A DNA stretch of 64,000 nucleotides from Pseudomonadota bacterium (GTDB lineage Bacteria; Pseudomonadota; Alphaproteobacteria; Rhizobiales; Xanthobacteraceae), in contig JAEWIX010000008.1 of the NCBI GenBank assembly GCA_023386885.1, positions 62,001 through 126,000 of the forward strand, written 5' to 3'. The position numbers and the translations under genes were made by a program. The notes below the pieces were generated by a model. That model was given only the letters and a program-made list of their open reading frames with translations. It was not told the origin of the DNA and made no database searches. Below are positions 17,534-25,433 of this stretch, piece by piece (within the stretch, counting starts at the first letter, position 1; every line of letters begins with the position of its first letter).

Positions 17534-18514
17534 TCAGAGCCATTTCTTCCATTTGAAGAACATATAGGGCCCGATCGCCGCGCACAGCATCGCGAGCAAT
17601 GCGAGCGGATAGCCGTGCGGCCAGTCCAATTCCGGCATCGCCTTGAAGTTCATGCCGTAGATCGAGGCGATCAACGTCGGCGGCATCAGCACCACCGCCA
17701 TCACCGAGAACAGCTTGATGATGTTGTTCTGCTCGAGGTTGACGACGCCGAGCATCGCGTCGAGCACGAAGGTGATCTTGTTCGACAGATAGGACGCGTG
17801 GTCGGACAGCGAGGCGACGTCGCGCTGCATGGTCTTGAGCTGCGCGCGCCGCTCCTTCGACCATTTGACGTTGTCGGCCTCGGCAACGACGAACGTCACG
17901 ACACGGCCGATCGACACCAGACTCTCGCGCACTTTCGAGGTGAGGTCGCCCTTGCGGCCGATCGCGATCAGGATGTCGGAATAGCGCTTGGCGTGGCCGG
18001 TGCGCGCCGAGCCTTCCGGCTCGAAGATTTCGCGGCTCACCGCGTCGACGTCGGCGCCGGCGCGCTCGAGAATATCGGCGCAGCGATCGATCACCGCTTC
18101 CAGCAATTCCAGCACCACGGCTTCACCATTGACATCGGGCGCCGCGGTGCGCGCCAGCTTGTGCTCCACCGCAGCGAACGGACGCGGACTGTCGTAACGC
18201 ACCGTCACCAGACGGCGATCCGACATGATGAACGTCACCGGCGTCGTGCGCGGCGTGTCGGTCTCCGAGCCGCACATCAGGATCGCCGTCATGTAGCGCG
18301 CGCCGTTCTCGACATAGAGACGACTGGAGATTTCGATTTCCTGCATCTCTTCGCGGGTCGGCACCGCGATCCGTACCAGCCCTTCGACGGCGCGGTCTTC
18401 CTCCGGCGTCGGATTGAACATATCGATCCACACCGTGCTTTCCGGTAACGACTCCAAATTCGCGCAATCGACTTTCTTCAGGGCTGAACCGGTCGGCACG
18501 AAGATGGTCAGCAT
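17534..18514 (-). CDS. corA: magnesium transporter CorA family protein
   Basis: A 326-residue CorA-type channel. The long N-terminal cytoplasmic domain (MLTIFVPTGSALKKV to about residue 265) is followed by two C-terminal membrane helices; the first ends in the diagnostic YGMNFKAMPELDW, with GMN as the selectivity signature, and the protein ends KWKKWL on the cytoplasmic side. Transports Mg2+ and possibly Co2+/Ni2+. Start 18514 was chosen because the CorA fold begins there; longer readings add an Arg-rich stretch with no family support. No Mg-responsive leader is evident upstream. Confidence 0.94.
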   Translation of the reverse strand: MLTIFVPTGSALKKVDCANLESLPESTVWIDMFNPTPEEDRAVEGLVRIAVPTREEMQEIEISSRLYVENGARYMTAILMCGSETDTPRTTPVTFIMSDRRLVTVRYDSPRPFAAVEHKLARTAAPDVNGEAVVLELLEAVIDRCADILERAGADVDAVSREIFEPEGSARTGHAKRYSDILIAIGRKGDLTSKVRESLVSIGRVVTFVVAEADNVKWSKERRAQLKTMQRDVASLSDHASYLSNKITFVLDAMLGVVNLEQNNIIKLFSVMAVVLMPPTLIASIYGMNFKAMPELDWPHGYPLALLAMLCAAIGPYMFFKWKKWL

Positions 18515-18870
18515 GCGGATGCTCCGGGGACGGCGTGGGTGCCGGTGGGACAGCGGCGAAGCGGATCGTCGCGAACCGCTCGTCTGAGTGCGCCGATCCG
18601 GTCGATTCTGGCAAGCCTTTCCGGACAGCGTTCGCATCCAACGATGACAGCGGCGTGACCGACGCGCCATGGCTTCTCACGAAACGGTCAGCCCGCCCCC
18701 CGCGTTGCGGCAAAAATATCACAACCGCCATGCTGCATAGCGAAGCCGGCGTCTAACTGCTGGAATTATGGCGCGTTTCAGCGATAGTAATAACAGCGGA
18801 ATCGCCCGTGCCGGCGCCGCCATCTGGATGCCGGCGGGATAGCTGTTCTGCACCAGATACGGATTGCGCC
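18515..18870. other. intergenic region between divergent corA and ldt genes
   Basis: 356 bases without a credible gene. It carries the divergent promoters of corA and the first L,D-transpeptidase. The right half (about 18700-18800) is more AT-rich, with CAAAAATATCACAACC and GATAGTAATAACAGC, the likely promoter zone for the plus-strand gene. I see no repeat, terminator or RNA gene in it. Confidence 0.5.
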
Positions 18871-19569
18871 ATGTCGTCGCTTGTGAAGTTACCGCTCGTC
18901 AAATTAGGGTTTCTGGCCGTTGGTCTGCTGCTGTCGGGCTGCGTCGAAACCACTGCCACACATCTGGAAGCGACCAACACCGCCAATTTCAAGCCGCACG
19001 ACAAGGAACTGCTGGCCAAGGTCAGCTACGTCAAGACGCCGGTCGCGGCGCCGTTCCGCCGCGCCATCGTCACCTATCACCGCAAGGAACAGCCGGGATC
19101 GATCATGGTCGATTCCGACAATCACTATCTCTATTACGTGCTCGATGGCGGCAAGGCGATCCGCTACGGAATTACCGTCGGCGAGGAAGCGATGGCTTGG
19201 TCGGGCATCGCCAAGGTCGGCGCGATGACCGAGTGGCCAGCCTGGCATCCGACGCCGGGCGAAATCGAGCGGCTCGGCGTTCCGAAGTACGTCGCGCCCG
19301 GCCCCGACAATCCGATGGGGTCGCGGGCGCTCTATCTCTATTCGGGTGGCAAGGACACGCTGTTCCGCATCCACGGTACCAATCAGCCGGAATATATCGG
19401 CGCATCGATTTCGTCGGGCTGCATCCGCATGACCAACGAGGATGCCATCGACCTTTACAATCGCGTCAAGCTGGGAACCGTGGTGGTGGTGCTGGAGCCG
19501 AAACATGGCGACTCGCCCTTCAACCCCAAGCTGGCGCTGCAGGGCGGAGCCATCAACGGAAACTACTGA
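18871..19569 (+). CDS. L,D-transpeptidase (YkuD/ErfK family) lipoprotein, copy 1
   Basis: A 232-residue enzyme that forms 3-3 peptidoglycan crosslinks or attaches proteins to peptidoglycan. A signal peptide ends in the lipobox LLSGC (Cys24), so it is lipid-anchored in the periplasm. The YkuD catalytic block is IHGTNQPEYIGASISSGCIR, with His near 168 and nucleophile Cys near 184; HYLYYVLDGGKAIRYGITVG is the first domain strand set. The next gene is a close paralogue. The short C-terminal tail after the domain ends GGAINGNY. A hairpin terminator follows 24 bases after the stop. Confidence 0.94.
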   Translation: MSSLVKLPLVKLGFLAVGLLLSGCVETTATHLEATNTANFKPHDKELLAKVSYVKTPVAAPFRRAIVTYHRKEQPGSIMVDSDNHYLYYVLDGGKAIRYGITVGEEAMAWSGIAKVGAMTEWPAWHPTPGEIERLGVPKYVAPGPDNPMGSRALYLYSGGKDTLFRIHGTNQPEYIGASISSGCIRMTNEDAIDLYNRVKLGTVVVVLEPKHGDSPFNPKLALQGGAINGNY

Positions 19570-19592
19570 GGGCGCCTGAAGGAATTACGGTG

Positions 19593-19615
19593 AACGCCGG
19601 CTTAACCGGCGTTTT
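19593..19615 (+). terminator. Rho-independent terminator after ldt copy 1
   Basis: AACGCCGG-CTTA-ACCGGCGTTTT: an 8-bp GC-rich stem closed by a short loop and followed by a T-run, 24 bases after the stop codon. It separates the two L,D-transpeptidase genes into individual transcripts, at least partly. Confidence 0.8.
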
Positions 19616-19795
19616 GTATAGCGTTTTCGAGCGAAGTGGCGCCCGGTTCGCGTGAAGAAAACGCGTCGAACCAAAATGCATATCGGCCGCGTTTCGGGAT
19701 GAAGTGTCCCGGCATCGGCCTTCGGATCGGAACCAGATATCGCCAAGCCGGGCTGTCCGGCGAAGCGTTCGTACCAAGAAGAATGGATCACGTTG

Positions 19796-20473
19796 ATGTC
19801 GCTGTTCGCCAAGTTGGGACTTCTCGCCGCCGGGTTGATGTTGGCGGGTTGCCAGACCGCCACGCATTTCGAAGCCACCAATGCCAACCAGTTCAAGCCA
19901 CGCGACAAGGAATTGCTGGCCAAGGTCCGCTACGACAAGAGCCCGATCCCGCAGCCGTTCCGCCGCGCCATCGTCGATTATCACCGCAAGGAAGCGCCGG
20001 GTTCGATCCTGGTCGATTCCGACAATCACTACCTCTACTACGTGCTCGATAACGGCAAGGCGATCCGCTACGGCGTGACCGTGGGCGAGGAAGCCCTCGC
20101 CTTCTCCGGCGTGGCGCGGGTCGGCAACATGCGCGAGTGGCCGGATTGGGTTCCGACGGCCGACATTCACAAGCGCATCGAAGGCCTGCCGGCGCGCGTC
20201 GCGGGCGGCCCCGACAATCCGCTCGGCGCACGCGCCCTGTATCTCTATCAGGGTAACAAGGATACGCTGTTCCGCATCCACGGCACCAACCAGCCGGAAT
20301 ATATCGGCGCGTCGATCTCGTCGGGCTGCATCCGCATGCTCAACGAGGACGTCATCGACCTCTACAATCGCGTCAAGCCGAACGCGCCGGTGGTGGTGCT
20401 GGAGCCGAAGCATGGCGACTCGCCCTACAAGCCGAAGCTTGCCATGGGCGGCGCGACCAACGGCAACTACTAA
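19796..20473 (+). CDS. L,D-transpeptidase (YkuD/ErfK family) lipoprotein, copy 2
   Basis: A 225-residue paralogue of the preceding gene. The signal peptide is shorter and ends LMLAGC (lipobox). The mature part is nearly colinear with copy 1, sharing HYLYYVLD, GKAIRYG, the catalytic HGTNQPEYIGASISSGCIRM (His and Cys conserved) and VVVLEPKHGDSPY, and both end TNGNY/INGNY. Differences lie in the segment after the first b-sheet (DWVPTADIHKRIEGLPARVA against WHPTPGEIERLGVPKYVA), probably at the substrate cleft. The ATG at 19796 is preferred to the TTG at 19793. It has its own terminator. Tandem duplication is the likely origin. Confidence 0.94.
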   Translation: MSLFAKLGLLAAGLMLAGCQTATHFEATNANQFKPRDKELLAKVRYDKSPIPQPFRRAIVDYHRKEAPGSILVDSDNHYLYYVLDNGKAIRYGVTVGEEALAFSGVARVGNMREWPDWVPTADIHKRIEGLPARVAGGPDNPLGARALYLYQGNKDTLFRIHGTNQPEYIGASISSGCIRMLNEDVIDLYNRVKPNAPVVVLEPKHGDSPYKPKLAMGGATNGNY

Positions 20474-20500
20474 GCCGTCGAACGCAACATTCCAAAACGA

Positions 20501-20526
20501 AAAGCGCCGGATCACCGGCGCTTTTT
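20501..20526 (+). terminator. Rho-independent terminator after ldt copy 2
   Basis: AAAGCGCCGG-ATCA-CCGGCGCTTTTTT: a 10-bp stem, four-base loop and a run of six T about 30 bases after the stop. A clean intrinsic terminator, which also lies downstream of the convergent extensin-like gene. Confidence 0.9.
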
Positions 20527-20593
20527 TGTTGGGTCGACTTCACGAATACGGCTCGCGTCGACAGGTCGCGCGGGTCCGAACGCGATCACCGCG

Positions 20594-21829
20594 TCATTGG
20601 AACATCCGTCGGATCACGCGCGACAACTCCGGCTCGCTGCGGCGCGACTTCGCCCGCGCCGATTTCCGCCGCGCCGTGTGCCGCGTGGATGACTTCCGAT
20701 CCGACGCCGGTTTCGCGTCGGGCGCGATCTGCATCGGCTGCGCGGTCGCTTCACGCGCGGCGCGCTTGGCATTGCGCGACGACTTCGCGGCCGGCTTGGC
20801 TGGATCCGGCTTGGCCGCGTCCGGCTTGGACGCAATCGGCTTGGCGACGTCCGCGGGTTGCCGCGCCAGCGGCACCGGCGAGAGCGACAACGCCGCCGGC
20901 GGTGGCGCCGGCTGCACCTTCACGTCTTCGATCTGCTTCGCGCTCTCAAGCGGCGTCGCATTCTCAACCTTCGCGGTCTCATGACCCTCATCGCGGCTTG
21001 CGAGTTCGCGCGGCGGGGCTTCCTGCGGACGCGGCGGCGGTAGCGGCGTCGCGATCTCCGTCGCACCGTCGCGGATGATCCACTGGCAAATGCGATAGCC
21101 GTTGCGGCGCTCCGCCAGATCGAGATGGATATGATCCTCGTGATAGCCGTCGGAGCCGGGGCCGAGCACAGTGGTGAAGCGCGCGCACACCGACGCCATC
21201 GCCTTCTCGCGGATATCGCGCGGCGCGTTGCGATCCGTCAGCGACAGCATCCGGCCGTTGGCGAGTTTGACGCCGCGCACGTCGAGCGCATTGGCGCGGC
21301 CGTGTTCGGACAACTTGGCTCCAGCGACGCGATTGCGGCCACGGCACTCGAACGAGTCGAAATTATCCAGTTCGCTCACGGTCGTGCCGAGCCCCGCCGC
21401 CAGCGGCGCCACATCTTCGCGAACCCATTGCGCGACGGCGGACGCCATCCGGCACCGCAGGATCGCCGCCGGCTTCACCGCGACACGGCGCTTGTCCGGC
21501 AGCACGACCGCCTCGAGCCGCACCAGATCGTCGCCGCCGCATGCGCCCGGTCCATTCACCGGCGGGATGCTCGGGGCGATCGCGATAGCATCGGTCAGCG
21601 TCAGGCGGCAGGCCGACGGCGGAGGCGGCTGACCGGTCGCCGGCGCGGCCTCTCCGCCCGGCGCGGCGGGTGCGGTATCCGTCTGGCCGATCTCCGGGGG
21701 ACGCGGGCGCGGCATCGGCACCGGCTCGGGCGCCTTCGGCCGCGCCGCGATCACGGTGCGGTCCGGTGCCGGCGATTGCGCCATCGCGGGGGTTAAAAGC
21801 GCCATCACGAACGACGCGGCCAAAGCCAT
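20594..21829 (-). CDS. extensin-like C-terminal domain protein
   Basis: A 411-residue exported protein. A signal peptide (MALAASFVMALLTPAMA) precedes a proline-rich stretch (PVPMPRPRPPEIG), then the extensin-like domain: CRLTLTDAIAIAPSIPPVNG, a DNFDSFECRGRNR block, KLSEHGRANALDVRG and DGYHEDHIHLDLAERRNGYRI. The EHGRANALD and HEDHIHLD histidine/Asp motifs match zinc peptidases of the D-Ala-D-Ala/MepA-like fold, so a peptidoglycan hydrolase role is possible but unproven. After it comes a tail of about 110 residues rich in Lys, Arg, Ala and Pro, ending RVIRRMFQ. Start 21829 has GAAAGG six bases upstream. Confidence 0.85.
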   Translation of the reverse strand: MALAASFVMALLTPAMAQSPAPDRTVIAARPKAPEPVPMPRPRPPEIGQTDTAPAAPGGEAAPATGQPPPPSACRLTLTDAIAIAPSIPPVNGPGACGGDDLVRLEAVVLPDKRRVAVKPAAILRCRMASAVAQWVREDVAPLAAGLGTTVSELDNFDSFECRGRNRVAGAKLSEHGRANALDVRGVKLANGRMLSLTDRNAPRDIREKAMASVCARFTTVLGPGSDGYHEDHIHLDLAERRNGYRICQWIIRDGATEIATPLPPPRPQEAPPRELASRDEGHETAKVENATPLESAKQIEDVKVQPAPPPAALSLSPVPLARQPADVAKPIASKPDAAKPDPAKPAAKSSRNAKRAAREATAQPMQIAPDAKPASDRKSSTRHTARRKSARAKSRRSEPELSRVIRRMFQ

Positions 21830-21956
21830 TATTGGCCTTTCGCCGCAGTAGTTTGAGCCAAAATGGCATTTCCCCGTCGCGTTCCGCGCGCTAATGTCCA
21901 TGCCAATCCCTTCCAAGGGTATTGGTATCGGAATACGCGATCAGGAGGAAATTCGA

Positions 21957-23585
21957 ATGCGCGGGTTGATGCAAGACTGGCCTATGCTGACTCATCGGAT
22001 CATCGATCATGCGGCCAGGGTTCACGGCGACCGAGAGATTGTTACCCGATCCGTCGAAGGCCCCATCGTCCGCACCAACTACCGTGAAATACGTGCCCGT
22101 TCGCTGCGGGTGGCGCAACGCCTCGAGCGCGACGGGATCAAGCTCGGCGACCGCGTCGCCACCATTGCCTGGAATACCGCCCGCCACATGGAATGCTGGT
22201 ACGGCATCATGGGCATCGGCGCGGTGTGCCACACCGTCAACCCGCGCCTGTTCCCGGAACAGATCGCCTGGATCGTCAACCACGCGCAAGACCGGATCGT
22301 CATCACCGATCTGACCTTCGTGCCGCTGCTGGAAAAGATCGCCGGCACCCTGTCCAGCGTCGAACGCTACATCGTGCTCACCGACAAGGCGCACATGCCG
22401 CAGACCACGCTGAAGAACGCGGTCGCCTATGAGGACTGGATCGCGGAAGTCGATGGCAATTTCAAATGGAAGGAGTTCGACGAGAACACCGCGGCTGCGA
22501 TGTGCTACACGTCCGGCACCACCGGCGATCCGAAAGGCGTGTTGTACTCGCATCGCTCCAACGTGCTGCATTCGTTGATCGCCAACAACGGCGACGCGTT
22601 GGGCGCCACCTCCAAGGACACAATGCTCCCGGTGGTCCCATTGTTCCATGCCAACAGCTGGGGGATCGTGTTCTCCGCGCCCGCGATGGGCACCAAGCTG
22701 GTGATGCCGGGGCCGAAGCTCGACGGCGAATCCGTCTACGAACTGCTCTCCACCGAGAAGGTCACCTACACCGCCGGCGTGCCCACCGTGTGGCTGATGC
22801 TGTTGCAGCACATGGAGAAGAACAAGCTCAAGCTGCCCGACCTCAAGGTCGTGATCTGCGGCGGCTCGGCGATGCCGCGCTCGATGATCAAGGCGTTCGT
22901 CGACATGGGCGTCGAGGTCCGCCACGCCTGGGGCATGACGGAAATGTCGCCGCTCGGCACCGTCGGCGCATTGCAGGCGCCCTACGCGCATCTCACCGGT
23001 GAAGACAAGCTCGACGTGCTGCAAATGCAGGGCTACCCGCCGTTCATGGTCGAGATGAAGATCACCGACGACGCCGGCAAGGAACTGCCGTGGGACGGCA
23101 AGACCTTCGGCCGCCTCAAGGTGAAAGGCCCGGCGATCTCCGGCTCGTACTATCGCGTCGATACCAACATCCTCGACGAGAACGGCTACTTCGACACCGG
23201 CGACGTCGCGACCATGAACGAGCATGGCTACATGCGCATCACCGATCGCTCGAAGGACGTCATCAAGTCCGGCGGCGAATGGATTTCGTCGATCGATCTG
23301 GAAAACCTCGCGGTTGGCCATCCCAAGGTGGCCGAAGCGGCGGTGATCGGCGTCTACCATCCGAAGTGGGACGAGCGTCCCCTGCTGATCGTCCAGCTCA
23401 AGGACGGGCAAACCGCGACCCGCGAGGACATCCTCACCTATATGGACGGCAAGATCGCCAAGTGGTGGATGCCCGATGACGTCGCGTTCGTGAATTCGAT
23501 CCCGCACACCGCGACCGGCAAGATCCTGAAGACGTCGCTGCGCGACCAGTTCAAGGACTACACGCTGCCGACAGCAGCGGCGTAA
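21957..23585 (+). CDS. long-chain fatty acid-CoA ligase (AMP-binding, ANL superfamily)
   Basis: A 542-residue acyl-CoA synthetase making acyl-CoA from fatty acid, ATP and CoA. The P-loop YTSGTTGDPKGVLYSHRS, the adenine motif HAWGMTEMSPLG, YFDTGDVATMNEHGYM with the ATP-ribose Asp, RSKDVIKSGGEWISS with the hinge, and the catalytic Lys in PHTATGKILKTSL are all present. Chain length is undetermined; the length and start sequence suit medium- to long-chain enzymes. Start 21957 was chosen for AGGAGG nine bases upstream. It is divergent from the extensin-like gene and ends at an intrinsic terminator. Confidence 0.95.
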   Translation: MRGLMQDWPMLTHRIIDHAARVHGDREIVTRSVEGPIVRTNYREIRARSLRVAQRLERDGIKLGDRVATIAWNTARHMECWYGIMGIGAVCHTVNPRLFPEQIAWIVNHAQDRIVITDLTFVPLLEKIAGTLSSVERYIVLTDKAHMPQTTLKNAVAYEDWIAEVDGNFKWKEFDENTAAAMCYTSGTTGDPKGVLYSHRSNVLHSLIANNGDALGATSKDTMLPVVPLFHANSWGIVFSAPAMGTKLVMPGPKLDGESVYELLSTEKVTYTAGVPTVWLMLLQHMEKNKLKLPDLKVVICGGSAMPRSMIKAFVDMGVEVRHAWGMTEMSPLGTVGALQAPYAHLTGEDKLDVLQMQGYPPFMVEMKITDDAGKELPWDGKTFGRLKVKGPAISGSYYRVDTNILDENGYFDTGDVATMNEHGYMRITDRSKDVIKSGGEWISSIDLENLAVGHPKVAEAAVIGVYHPKWDERPLLIVQLKDGQTATREDILTYMDGKIAKWWMPDDVAFVNSIPHTATGKILKTSLRDQFKDYTLPTAAA

Positions 23586-23605
23586 CGTCGACATCATCGA
23601 CACGG

Positions 23606-23636
23606 AAATGCCCGGGCTATCGGCCCGGGCATTTTT
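23606..23636 (+). terminator. Rho-independent terminator after acyl-CoA synthetase
   Basis: AATGCCCGGGC-TATC-GGCCCGGGCATTTTT: a stem of about 11 bp, with a short loop and a T-run, 21 bases after the stop codon. A standard intrinsic terminator. Confidence 0.9.
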
Positions 23637-23674
23637 GTATTGGTGTGTCATAGTACGACGGATTGAAATTGAAT

Positions 23675-23753
23675 CGTCATTGCGAGCGAAGCAATCCAGA
23701 AGCCGCAAAGCAAGAACTGGATTGCTTCGGAGCTCACGCTCCTCGCAATGACG
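23675..23753. repeat. palindromic repeat (CGTCATTGCGAG family)
   Basis: Left arm CGTCATTGCGAGCGAAGCAATCCAG; right arm CTGGATTGCTTCGGAGC...CCTCGCAATGACG; the arms are complementary except for about 12 inserted bases in the right one. A lone half-unit, CGTCATTGCGAGGAG, is seen near 1537. This is a third repeat family in the window, different from the GGCCGGG and CATCCTGAGG types. Confidence 0.75.
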
Positions 23754-23827
23754 CGAATAATAACCGATCGAACCTTATCTCACGTTGAATGCGGGCGAGG
23801 AAGCCGCCCTCGCGGGAACGCCCTCAC

Positions 23828-24517
23828 TCAAGCCCGCTGCGAGTCGAGTTGTTCGTGGTTCTTCTCGACGTCCTGCGCTTTCAGGTAGCTTTCGATCAGC
23901 AGTTGATACGCCGGGAATATCTTGGCGTAGACATTGGCCCATTCCTGCGCGTCGGTGCGATTCCAGGTGCGTTGCAATTCCGACGCCACCGCCGCGGTAT
24001 CCATCGGCACCACGCCCGCCTGCACGATGCGCGCCAGCGTGATCTCCTGCGCCATCTTCGAATAGGTGCCGGAGGCATCGACCACCGCGAACACCTGGTA
24101 GCCGTCCTGCACCGCAGCGATCGCCGGAAACGCCATGCAAACGCTCGTGATGGTGCCGGCGATGATCAATTGTTTGCGACCGGTGGCCCTCACCGCCGCG
24201 ACGAAATCGGGATTGTCCCACGCATTGATTTCGCCCTTGCGCGCAACGTATGTCGCGTGCGGCGCGTTGGCGTGAATCTCCGGAATCAGCGGTCCATTCG
24301 GGCCCTGCGGCACCGAAGCCGTGGTGATCACCGGTAGCTTCGCCAGCGACGCCATTTTGGCAAGCGCCGCGGCGTGGTTGCGCAGTATCGGCATCGGCAT
24401 GTCGCCGATAGTCTGGAACAAGCCGCTCTGATGATCGATCAGCAGCATCGCTGCATTGTTGGGATTGATGATCGGTTTCTGTCCGTTGAAATTCGCAATC
24501 GTGCTCATGGCAGTCAT
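23828..24517 (-). CDS. isochorismatase-family cysteine hydrolase (YcaC-like), copy 1
   Basis: A 229-residue a/b hydrolase of the isochorismatase/nicotinamidase fold. The family triad can be placed as Asp28 (AMLLIDHQSG), Lys94 (ARKGEINAW) and Cys127 (GTITSVCMAFP), the last following the cis-peptide-like TSV. The C-terminal LQRTWNRTDAQEWANVY is typical of the YcaC subgroup, whose substrate is unknown. Start 24517 has AGAGGAAA upstream. It is downstream of a second family member on the same strand (127-base gap with two hairpins), so the two may be one unit. Confidence 0.87.
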   Translation of the reverse strand: MTAMSTIANFNGQKPIINPNNAAMLLIDHQSGLFQTIGDMPMPILRNHAAALAKMASLAKLPVITTASVPQGPNGPLIPEIHANAPHATYVARKGEINAWDNPDFVAAVRATGRKQLIIAGTITSVCMAFPAIAAVQDGYQVFAVVDASGTYSKMAQEITLARIVQAGVVPMDTAAVASELQRTWNRTDAQEWANVYAKIFPAYQLLIESYLKAQDVEKNHEQLDSQRA

Positions 24518-24564
24518 GGCTGCGTTTCCTCTCAGGAAATGTGTGGGGGATGTGTCGGGTGGAC

Positions 24565-24591
24565 CGCGGGAGACGGTGACCGTCTCCCGCG
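24565..24591 (-). promoter_or_regulatory. perfect hairpin between the two isochorismatase genes
   Basis: CGCGGGAGACGG-TGA-CCGTCTCCCGCG: a 12-bp perfect stem with a three-base loop in the 127-base gap, about 47 bases before the start of copy 1. No T-run follows on the minus strand, so it is not an obvious intrinsic terminator; RNA processing, stability or a protein site are alternatives. Confidence 0.5.
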
Positions 24592-24618
24592 CGTGTCTCA
24601 TTCTTGCGGGGCTTATTT

Positions 24619-24637
24619 GACGGCCGGCACGGCCGTC
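24619..24637 (-). terminator. hairpin just after isochorismatase copy 2
   Basis: GACGGCCG-TGC-CGGCCGTC on the minus strand, seven bases after the stop of copy 2, followed by AAATAA and no T-run. It is a perfect 8-bp stem, possibly an attenuating or weak terminator. Confidence 0.45.
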
Positions 24638-24644
24638 GTTTGCT

Positions 24645-25286
24645 TCACTCCGACTTGTCGTAGGAGAACTGGATGCCGGCCGTGCCGCCGGTTTCGATAA
24701 ACAAATTCATGAAAGCCGGAACGGTTTCGCTGCGCTTCCAGTCGCGCTGCAATTCGCAGAACAGTTGCGGCACGCTGATCAGCTTCGCGCCGGCCTGTTC
24801 GACACGACGCAGCGCCGCGTCATGCGCTGCAACCGACGTGCCGCCGACGGCATCGACCGGAACGTAGACTTCATAGCCTTCCTTCAAGGCGTCGAGGGCG
24901 GGGAACGTCAGGCAGGCCTCGGTCCAGAGCGCCGTCATGATGAGCTTCTTGCGCCCCGTTGCCTCGACGGCTTTGCGGAATTCGACGTCCTCCCACGAGT
25001 TGATCGTGGTGCGATCATAGGTCGGGTAGTCCTTGAGCACCTTGCGGATCGTCGGGATCGGCGGCTTGTTCAGTCCGGTCTTCACGTTGACCGTCGAGTG
25101 GATGATCGGCAGTCCGTAGACCACAGCCGCCCTGGCAGCGCCGGTGATGTTGTTGACCAGCAGTTGTCGATCCATCGAGGCGATCGAGTTCACCTGGACG
25201 GGCTGATAGTCGATGATGATGAATGCGGAATTCTGCGGCGTGAGAAGATGATCCTTGACCGGATCGCGAACGGCTTCGCTGCTCAT
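24645..25286 (-). CDS. isochorismatase-family hydrolase, copy 2
   Basis: A 213-residue protein of the same fold. The nucleophile motif is TALWTEACLTFPALDAL with Cys125 and the acid is Asp26 in FIIIDYQPVQ. By eye, the place of the triad lysine of copy 1 holds Arg92 (YDRTTINSW against ARKGEINAW), so its chemistry may differ; that alignment is mine and unverified. The C-terminal half has GTSVAAHDAALRRVEQAGAKL and LQRDWKRSETV like other YcaC-type proteins. It starts the minus-strand pair; a hairpin (25389-25422) separates it from pirin. Confidence 0.85.
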   Translation of the reverse strand: MSSEAVRDPVKDHLLTPQNSAFIIIDYQPVQVNSIASMDRQLLVNNITGAARAAVVYGLPIIHSTVNVKTGLNKPPIPTIRKVLKDYPTYDRTTINSWEDVEFRKAVEATGRKKLIMTALWTEACLTFPALDALKEGYEVYVPVDAVGGTSVAAHDAALRRVEQAGAKLISVPQLFCELQRDWKRSETVPAFMNLFIETGGTAGIQFSYDKSE

Positions 25287-25388
25287 GGCTATTTCCTTTT
25301 CTACGGGACGTGCTCACCGGCCGCTACGAAGCTGGTCAGGTGGGACCTTCGGCGGCGGGGCGAGCGATGCCGGCGCCGGGCTTCACAA

Positions 25389-25422
25389 CAGGGCACGATC
25401 CGTCTAACCGGATCGTGCCCTG
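25389..25422 (-). terminator. hairpin terminator between pirin and isochorismatase genes
   Basis: CAGGGCACGATCCG / CGGATCGTGCCCTG forms a perfect 14-bp stem around a six-base loop, 12 bases after the pirin stop on the minus strand, followed by TTGTG. Its strength suggests it ends the pirin transcript. Confidence 0.65.
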
Positions 25423-25433
25423 ATCGTTCATCG

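Noticed and set aside
17343..17567. 74-codon plus-strand frame before the corA 3' end
   Set aside because: Overlaps the corA 3' end, has no family motif, and composition is like non-coding sequence; a coding role cannot be supported.
21891..23708. 605-codon open frame on the minus strand opposite the acyl-CoA synthetase
   Set aside because: It is antisense to the AMP-binding gene, which has a strong ribosome site and full motifs.
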